Shown piece by piece: positions 54,582 through 60,217 of a DNA stretch of 60,217 nucleotides. Origin of the DNA: Dolichospermum sp. LEGE 00240 (GTDB lineage Bacteria; Cyanobacteriota; Cyanobacteriia; Cyanobacteriales; Nostocaceae); NCBI RefSeq assembly GCF_015207875.1, contig NZ_JADEVZ010000027.1:1-60217 (forward strand), read 5' to 3'. Numbering within the stretch: position 1 is the first letter of the stretch; every line of letters begins with the position of its first letter. The position numbers and the translations under genes were made by a program. Under the pieces are notes generated by a model. That model was given only the letters and a program-made list of their open reading frames with translations. It did not search any database and was not told the origin of the DNA.

Positions 54582-55445
54582 ATGATTAACTCGCAAGGAA
54601 TTTGGACAAATTATCGTTTGTGGCAGCGGCGCTGTTTGTATCCGTTCATTTCTGTAAGTGTTGCTGTGATGATTTGCTTAGGTACACCATTATTAAGTAA
54701 AGCTATAGGTTTTGGCGATCTGATCCGTATAGTCCCACAAGTCACCCAAATATTGAACCTATCTAATATATCTGATCGCCAGGAAGTTGATCTGGGTCAG
54801 CAAATGAACCAAGAAATACAGCAAGAAGTCAGAATTTCTCGTAATTCACAACTAAACAGTTATGTTGAACAAATCGGTAGACGTTTAGCAGCTAATAGCA
54901 CTCGTCCAAACATTCCTTATACTTTTCAAGTAGTCGAAGATCCTGCTGTTAATGCCTTTGCAACCGCCGGTGGTTTTATTTATGTGAATACAGGTTTGTT
55001 AAAAACAGCAGACAATGAAGCCGAATTTGCCAGTGTATTAGCTCATGAGATGGGACATATCGAAGGCAAACATTTAATTAAACAAATGAGACAACGAGCT
55101 ATAGCTAGTGGTGTAGCTTCAGTATCAGGTTTAGATAAAAGTAAAGCCGTAGGCATTGGTGTGCAACTCGCCCTGAATCTTCCCCGTAGTCGCCAGGACG
55201 AATTTGATGCTGATAAAAGAGGATTAGCAAACATCACCCGCACTGGTTATGCTCAGTCAGCAATGGTTTCTTTCATGAAAAAGCTACAAGGAAGTAGTTC
55301 CGTACCTGCATTTTTAAGTACACATCCAGGAGCCAGCGATCGCGTAATCTCTCTGCAAAATCAGATTAACAATCAACCCAGCCGTCAAAACTATGGCTTA
55401 GATAATCCCGTTTATCAAAGCAAAATGAGAGCATTTTTGCCATAA
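54582..55445 (+). CDS. M48-family zinc metallopeptidase
   Basis: A 287-residue exported peptidase. The signal or anchor helix is at about residues 22-42. The zinc motif HExxH is at His155-Glu156-His159 in 'VLAHEMGHIEGKH', and the third ligand lies in 'SRQDEFDADKRGL'. 'AVNAFATAGGFIYVNTGLLK' before it is typical of the BepA/Oma1-like subgroup. Such proteases act in the periplasm on misfolded envelope or outer-membrane proteins. There is no TPR domain after the catalytic part. Its stop is directly adjacent to the end of a PPP-type phosphatase gene on the other strand. Confidence 0.9.
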   Translation: MINSQGIWTNYRLWQRRCLYPFISVSVAVMICLGTPLLSKAIGFGDLIRIVPQVTQILNLSNISDRQEVDLGQQMNQEIQQEVRISRNSQLNSYVEQIGRRLAANSTRPNIPYTFQVVEDPAVNAFATAGGFIYVNTGLLKTADNEAEFASVLAHEMGHIEGKHLIKQMRQRAIASGVASVSGLDKSKAVGIGVQLALNLPRSRQDEFDADKRGLANITRTGYAQSAMVSFMKKLQGSSSVPAFLSTHPGASDRVISLQNQINNQPSRQNYGLDNPVYQSKMRAFLP

Positions 55446-56207
55446 TTATTCTCGTTTTCTATGACGGCGGCTACCTGCGAACTCTTGTGGCTGCACAATT
55501 GTCATTACCTCTTCCCAGACCATAGTCCGTACAGACCTATTGAACACATTGGCCTGATAAACCAACTTATTCGTAATATCCAGCCCCGTCAACCAACCAC
55601 TACGGGGATGATAAGCACCAGTATCAATATCTAACCATCCCTGCCCCTGCGCCAAATTACCAGGAGCCACACCGGGTAAAGTAAAAGTTATAGTATGACC
55701 AACTATAATCAACTTATCTGCAAAATATGGTTGCTCTATCCGATGGAACTCATCCCTAATCCAGCATAGTTCTTCCGCCGTCTGTTCTTGCACACTCTTT
55801 TTTGGATCAACACCTGCGTGAGTTAACCAAACATCTCCCAAATCTAAATATGTGGGTAAACTCTCAAACCAATCTAGATGTTGTTTCGGAATTGTTGCCG
55901 ATTGGTAACTAGCAATGGTAGCCTGTCCTCCACTATATAACCACGTTTGCATATTTGTAGACGCACCATTCTTACCAGTCATTATATTCAATAACATCTG
56001 CTCATGATTACCTAGCAAACAATGGTAATCATTTTCTTTAACAAACTCAACAACATCGGCACTTTTTGGACCACGATCAATTAAGTCTCCCAAAAAATAT
56101 ACTTGATCCTCTGATGTGGGGGCTATTTTCTCCAACAGCAACATCAAACATTCATAGTGTCCATGTACATCACCAATAACAACCCTGCGTTGACTAATTT
56201 CGCTCAT
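55446..56207 (-). CDS. PPP-family metallophosphatase
   Basis: A 253-residue serine/threonine phosphatase-type enzyme. The motifs GDVHGH (about residues 12-17), GDLIDRG (40-46) and GNHE (66-69) are intact, and the later 'WLTHAGVDP' and 'IIVGHTITF' give the C-terminal histidines. It is in the same broad family as PrpA/ApaH-like enzymes; the substrate could be a phosphoprotein or a dinucleotide. It is monocistronic and ends one base from the end of the M48 gene on the other strand, so the two transcripts must overlap at their 3' ends. Confidence 0.88.
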   Translation of the reverse strand: MSEISQRRVVIGDVHGHYECLMLLLEKIAPTSEDQVYFLGDLIDRGPKSADVVEFVKENDYHCLLGNHEQMLLNIMTGKNGASTNMQTWLYSGGQATIASYQSATIPKQHLDWFESLPTYLDLGDVWLTHAGVDPKKSVQEQTAEELCWIRDEFHRIEQPYFADKLIIVGHTITFTLPGVAPGNLAQGQGWLDIDTGAYHPRSGWLTGLDITNKLVYQANVFNRSVRTMVWEEVMTIVQPQEFAGSRRHRKRE

Positions 56208-56447
56208 TTGCTTCTAGCTTACATGAATTAACTGAATATCTCGACTACACGTTTATTGATCTAATTTCGTTTAAAAGGTCAAGAAAACTTGACTAAGTTA
56301 TGATTTCTTTAATAATTATGCAGACATTTGGTTAACTTGCCAAGTTCCCATATAAATAATTACTAACACCCAGGACTCTGATTATACATCAATTTTCATA
56401 CTTCAGTAGGCTTGTCCTCAGCAACAAAATATAACAAGCATCAGTTT

Positions 56448-57245
56448 TTAATCTTCATCTTGCAATAACCATAAACCACTATAAGTCATTCCCGAATCAT
56501 CTGGTTGCACCAATAAAAAATGCAATCCCCGACTTAGTTGTTTTCTCTCTTGATACAATTTACCCGCAGCAGTCACCTCCTCATCAGTAAAAGTCGCCAA
56601 CACCCACCTATCTACTAAACCAGCTTCTAATACTAACCCATCAGGCGCACCAGCGATGTAGTTTAATGAAACGGGCTGACTTTCCTTTAACCATTGCGCC
56701 AACCGCATAGATTTTCTCCCACCATAAATCACTACACCAGGTATAGGTACTGTTGAAGCCAAACCCAGATTAATTGGTTTGAGAAATTCTGGTATTTGCA
56801 AAAAAGGAATTGGCCGTTCTGCAAACTCATCCACAATATCACCCGATGGAATCGTCGCAAACCGCCATTCTTCCCCCCATAGATTTTCCGATAATGGTAA
56901 TGGAGGTAGTTTATCTACAATTACAGGATATTGTTTCGCTGCTAACCACTGTTTTAGAGCCAAAGTTCTCCGAGTAGCTTCAACCCGAATTCCTAAATTA
57001 TTTGCCGCAATTGTCATTAAACTTAAAGACTGAGGCCGAAATACTTGAATTAAATCTGGTAACTTGTCCTTACCCGCTAATTGTAATTGTTGGACAAGCC
57101 AAGTAGAATTAGCCTGGGACTGGAGACAACTTGCTGTAAACTCAAAACTGCGAGTTTCATCACAAACTAATAACTCCCATAGCATTTGCCCTTCAACATT
57201 TTGTAGCGGACTACGATAAAAATCGGCCTGCCAAATCAGACTCAT
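56448..57245 (-). CDS. Tab2/Atab2-family RNA-binding protein
   Basis: A 265-residue protein of the Tab2/Atab2 (DUF1092) family. 'IWQADFYRSPLQNVEGQMLW' and 'ELLVCDETRSFEF' start the first domain; 'EEWRFATIPSGDIVDEFAER' and 'WLLQDED' at the end are typical. In chloroplasts these proteins bind the 5' UTR of psaB mRNA and support photosystem I translation; the cyanobacterial role is less clear. It is between the CCA-adding enzyme and the phosphatase, all on the same strand, 48 bp after the CCA gene stop, which suggests co-transcription with cca. Confidence 0.9.
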   Translation of the reverse strand: MSLIWQADFYRSPLQNVEGQMLWELLVCDETRSFEFTASCLQSQANSTWLVQQLQLAGKDKLPDLIQVFRPQSLSLMTIAANNLGIRVEATRRTLALKQWLAAKQYPVIVDKLPPLPLSENLWGEEWRFATIPSGDIVDEFAERPIPFLQIPEFLKPINLGLASTVPIPGVVIYGGRKSMRLAQWLKESQPVSLNYIAGAPDGLVLEAGLVDRWVLATFTDEEVTAAGKLYQERKQLSRGLHFLLVQPDDSGMTYSGLWLLQDED

Positions 57246-57292
57246 TCCCTACTCCATAAAAATTAAACAACTCAAAAGTGAATATAGCAAAT

Positions 57293-58570
57293 TTAGTTTT
57301 TGACTAAATTTCTGGCAAATTCTATCGCTGCTTCTACTGTAGAAATTTTCCCCTCAGCTTGAGCAACACCAACCTCCATTAATAATTCACCTACCAGTGG
57401 TGAAGCGGGAATGTTTAACGCCCTCATCATTTCCTTACCATTGAGTAAAGGAATAGGGTGTGCAACCACATCGTTTTTGTCAAGATAACGCTTAATTAAA
57501 GGTTCATATATAAATAGCATACTTTCGTCAAACATTCCCCTAGCTACAATATCATTGGCTAAAGCTAATACCAACACAGCCGGAAATAAAATTCCCATTT
57601 CCCGAAACAGAAAATACTGTTTTCGCAAAGGCTTATGTATCGCCTTTATTTCCGAAAACATTCTTAATCCCGTTATCACGGCCCGAATTTCTGCCCGACT
57701 ATAGGTAAGTTCCTGTAATTCAACTTCGGCAATTTCCGGGTTTAAGTCCACAAGACAAGCCAGTTTAGCAGTAGTTAACCAAGAAGTTTTCACAGTTTCT
57801 CGCACATAATTGCCTAATTCTTCTCCTAACTCCTGCCAACATTGGCTAATTAAAGCAGCAGCTTGATCAACAGCAGCCAACTTAATAAAACTTTTATCAG
57901 TTGCGTTCTTAAAGAAACTAGTCAAAACACCATCTTTCCAAGCAGTATTTAACCAAAATGTCCCTTGAGAACTTGCCAGTAAATAACCAATTTCCACCCG
58001 CACTCTTTCCGCCGCTACCTGACTAATACTGGTTGCTAAACTGCGAATTGTTTCTTGAGTAGCTGATTCAATAGTAAACCCAAGTTGGGCAGCTTGACGA
58101 TAAGCCCGCATTAACCGCAAAGGATCATTTTGTAGATTTACAGGTGATATCATCCGTAACAGTTCAGACTCTATATCCTTACAGCCGTCCAATGGATCAA
58201 TAATTTCTTGAGTATGGGGATTATAGGCGATCGCATTAATAGTAAAATCCCTTCTATGCAAATCCGTAATTAAACTTTCCCCCTCCTGTTGAGCAAAATC
58301 AGCCGTAGCATCAGGAAACACCACACGGGCAATTCTTCTTTCAGCATCAAGTAACACAAAACCAGCTTGATAACGTTGAGCAATCTTCCTCGCCACCTTC
58401 ACCGCATCCCCTGGAATAATAAAATCTAAATCTACATATTCCCGAACCCTACCCAAAATCGCATCACGTACCGCACCACCCACCATATAAACAGGTTGTG
58501 GCAAATATTCCAGACTAAAAGGCCAATTTTTGGCAGCTAAACGAGCAGCAACTAATTTATCCATTGTCAT
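57293..58570 (-). CDS. cca: CCA tRNA nucleotidyltransferase
   Basis: Adds or repairs the 3' CCA end of tRNA. The nucleotidyltransferase domain starts 'VYMVGGAVRDAILGR', with the metal-binding aspartates in 'YVDLDFIIPG', then 'RRDFTINAIAYN' and the binding helix 'DPLRLMRAYRQAAQLGF'. It is 425 residues, class II. ATG at 58570 is used (AGG nine bases upstream); a Met two codons later is a near alternative. It is the promoter-proximal gene of a small run with Tab2 (48 bp). The A-adding and CC-adding subclasses found in some bacteria cannot be told apart here. Confidence 0.92.
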   Translation of the reverse strand: MTMDKLVAARLAAKNWPFSLEYLPQPVYMVGGAVRDAILGRVREYVDLDFIIPGDAVKVARKIAQRYQAGFVLLDAERRIARVVFPDATADFAQQEGESLITDLHRRDFTINAIAYNPHTQEIIDPLDGCKDIESELLRMISPVNLQNDPLRLMRAYRQAAQLGFTIESATQETIRSLATSISQVAAERVRVEIGYLLASSQGTFWLNTAWKDGVLTSFFKNATDKSFIKLAAVDQAAALISQCWQELGEELGNYVRETVKTSWLTTAKLACLVDLNPEIAEVELQELTYSRAEIRAVITGLRMFSEIKAIHKPLRKQYFLFREMGILFPAVLVLALANDIVARGMFDESMLFIYEPLIKRYLDKNDVVAHPIPLLNGKEMMRALNIPASPLVGELLMEVGVAQAEGKISTVEAAIEFARNLVKN

Positions 58571-58650
58571 AAAAATCAACCTAGTAACTAATGCCGATTA
58601 TTTTGCATTAAGCTACATTAACTATAAAGCTTCCCAAAGTTGGTTCTATT

Positions 58651-58899
58651 ATGTGTATTTGCGTGAATTGCCACTATGTAGACCGCTGCGTCACCTACAA
58701 CGCCGTAGAAACCCAGCACCAACAGCCTCACCTGACAGAAACACCAGATTTTGACCCCAACGAACCTGCCATCAACGTCAATATTCGCACACAAGGCGAA
58801 ATAATTGAAATGGAATGGGATGTTGTCGGTTGTCTCAGCTTCAAACAAGAAACAGGTAAATGGTCTAAATTGCGTCCAGGTGAATTAGTCCCCACCTAA
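58651..58899 (+). CDS. ycf34: Ycf34 iron-sulfur-type protein
   Basis: An 82-residue conserved cyanobacterial/plastid protein. The cysteines Cys2, Cys4, Cys7 and Cys13 at the start ('MCICVNCHYVDRC') and Cys61 later ('DVVGCLSFKQ') are the conserved set; Ycf34 in Synechocystis binds an iron-sulfur cluster and affects photosynthetic electron transport. 'QHQQPHLTETPDFDPNEPAI' in the middle and 'GKWSKLRPGELVPT' at the end match the family. It is divergent from cca, 80 bp away, so a shared promoter region is likely. Confidence 0.93.
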   Translation: MCICVNCHYVDRCVTYNAVETQHQQPHLTETPDFDPNEPAINVNIRTQGEIIEMEWDVVGCLSFKQETGKWSKLRPGELVPT

Positions 58900-59153
58900 T
58901 TAGACTAAACTCTGAGATGTTGCTGAGTATTTACAGCCAAAATCAGCAACACAAATTCTGACAAACTCCATTAACTTCCAATTATTCTCTTTCTTTCCTT
59001 CTTTATTCGTGTCCTTCGCTTCTTCGTGGTTCAATCACATTTAATTGGTATTTTCCAGCGGCAAAAGAGTAAAAGCCCAAAATTAAGGTGATTTCACCTT
59101 TAACTTCTGAATTATGCTGTATTATTTAGCAGAAAAATACATTTGCATTTACC

Positions 59154-59813
59154 TTGACAACCATAATCAAACATATCTTACCGGATAAATACGCTTTAGC
59201 ATTGCACACCACCACACCAGAACTCGGTTTAGCAATTAGCAACTTTGCAGACTATCCCCAATCTCAAGTTTGGAACTTAGGGCGTGACCTATCCAGTCAC
59301 ATTCATCAATATCTAGTTGAAGTAATTAAACCACGAACCTGGGCAGACCTAGAACTTATCGCCGTAGCCCAAGGACCTGGTGGTTTCACAGGAACTCGCA
59401 TCGGAGTCGTCACCGCACGCACACTATCACAACAGCTAAACATTCCAGTATTTACAGTTTCCACCCTAGCCGCAGTAGCTTGGCAAGCCCATAAATCCCA
59501 AAAAAACTGCCAACATCCCATAATTGCCGTAGAAATGCCAGCACAACGGGGACAAATTTTTGGTGCTATTTATCAACCTAACCCTGATAATTCGGGCATT
59601 ACAGCCCTATTATCAGATACATTATTCACCCCGTCTGCATGGCAAGAAACCCTAACTAATTGGCATACCAATCAGTTAATATCAGCCACATCTCACTTAG
59701 CAGCCACCGTCAACAGCATTTTGGAATTAGCCTATTTAGATTGGCAGCAAGGAAAAAATCCCCATTGGTCAGAAGCTCTACCTTATTATGGGCAACACCC
59801 AGTAGATATTTGA
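59154..59813 (+). CDS. tsaB: tRNA t6A biosynthesis protein TsaB
   Basis: The non-catalytic partner of TsaD in the complex that transfers threonylcarbamoyl to A37 of tRNA. 'YALALHTTTPELGLAISNFA' gives the N-terminal ASKHA-like fold and 'AVAQGPGGFTGTRIGVVTAR' is the signature. It is 219 residues. The start is TTG at 59154; no ATG occurs before the conserved region. The C-terminal third is shortened and variable as usual. It is the second t6A pathway gene in the window after the Sua5-like gene at 21246. It ends 280 bp before the 16S rRNA gene. Confidence 0.9.
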   Translation: MTTIIKHILPDKYALALHTTTPELGLAISNFADYPQSQVWNLGRDLSSHIHQYLVEVIKPRTWADLELIAVAQGPGGFTGTRIGVVTARTLSQQLNIPVFTVSTLAAVAWQAHKSQKNCQHPIIAVEMPAQRGQIFGAIYQPNPDNSGITALLSDTLFTPSAWQETLTNWHTNQLISATSHLAATVNSILELAYLDWQQGKNPHWSEALPYYGQHPVDI

Positions 59814-59908
59814 AATTATCGAAATCCCGTTAACCCTTGCCATATAAAGTCTTTAGCCTAAAATCACCCCCTGATTTTACCCCCTCCCAAAAATATTTTG
59901 CAAAACCC

Positions 59909-59937
59909 TTGACAGAAATAGAAAGAATTGATAGATT
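59909..59937 (+). promoter_or_regulatory. rRNA operon promoter
   Basis: TTGACA (59909-59914) and TAGATT (59932-59937) are separated by 17 bp, a good sigma-70-type promoter, about 155 bp upstream of the 16S start on the same strand. The predicted start is near 59944. Confidence 0.7.
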
Positions 59938-60015
59938 AAATAAGTGCCGAGAGGAGAGACAAACCCCGGCAACTGAACCGAGAAAAAATAATACTTTGAA
60001 AGAATAGATTAAACC

Positions 60016-60048
60016 AATCCTCGTCTTTAAGATAATTTTCAGAGGATT
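60016..60048 (+). promoter_or_regulatory. rRNA leader hairpin with boxA-like sequence
   Basis: AATCCTC (60016-60022) and GAGGATT (60042-60048) pair around a loop containing GTCTTTAAG, which resembles a boxA antitermination site. This is the usual place for a leader element in a bacterial rRNA transcript. Confidence 0.5.
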
Positions 60049-60091
60049 CGAGATTTTAACTAATTTCGGAGCCAACAAACTCGAAAGAAAC

Positions 60092-60217
<126 letters not shown>

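Overview
The window is chromosomal DNA from a filamentous, probably heterocyst-forming cyanobacterium (order Nostocales, low GC). Several genes are confined to cyanobacteria and plastids or typical of them: petN, psb27, ftrV (ferredoxin-thioredoxin reductase variable chain), rpaA, ycf34, a Tab2/Atab2 factor, and DUF4327, DUF751, DUF1997, DUF4079 and DUF4330 proteins. A HetZ-like gene and an Sfp/HetI-type phosphopantetheinyl transferase point to the heterocyst-forming group. GCGATCGC (HIP1) octamers are scattered throughout, and heptanucleotide tandem repeats of the kind reported for heterocystous cyanobacteria occur in many gaps. The + strand runs into the 5' end of a 16S rRNA gene at the right edge.

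Layout. 1-5.1 kb: a DUF5895-type gene bracketed by two inverted copies of a 91-bp palindromic element, a FIST sensor protein, a metallophosphoesterase and trmB. 5.2-6.3 kb: an IS607-type serine recombinase gene broken by a frameshift, plus an orphan ORF. 6.5-15.7 kb: psb27, cofH, a GT-C-like membrane protein, a GT2-GtrA glycosyltransferase, a PepSY-type membrane protein, a P-type ATPase, a decayed histidine-kinase fragment and a lipoprotein. 16.3-24.4 kb: small membrane proteins, petN with a downstream 53-residue gene, DUF4327, DUF751-rbfA, a HetZ-like gene, a Sua5/TsaC-like gene, larC and a UPF0104 membrane protein.

24.5-31.5 kb: tldD and tldE lie downstream of two consecutive ATPase-effector pairs on the same strand. 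One pair is an SMC/OLD-like ATPase with a DUF4276 protein. The other is an AAA_21-like ATPase with a PIN-like nuclease. A decayed fragment of a second tldD copy sits between the pairs. This is the best candidate for an accessory (probably defence) system in the window.

32-45 kb is mostly housekeeping: tex; RDD, rpmG, rpsR and an RNase II/R-type exonuclease; a zinc-ribbon PP2C phosphatase; ftrV; the phosphopantetheinyl transferase; a YheT-type hydrolase; and rpaA. The 960-bp gap after rpaA holds a strong candidate structured RNA and a nested pair of miniature elements. 46-60 kb holds queE-queD, a 13-repeat ankyrin protein, DUF4079, two Uma2 paralogues, DUF1997, a GH104-like muramidase with a non-standard start, DUF4330, an M48 peptidase, a PPP-type phosphatase, Tab2, the CCA-adding enzyme, ycf34, tsaB and the rRNA promoter with the start of 16S rRNA.

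Genes that work together: tldD with tldE; queE with queD (start of queuosine synthesis); rpmG with rpsR and the exonuclease; the Sua5-like gene and tsaB (both t6A tRNA modification, about 38 kb apart). Intergenic regions are unusually rich in miniature inverted-repeat elements: at least seven families are visible, several with two or more copies. Family assignments come from reading the protein sequences from memory of the families; no database search was possible.
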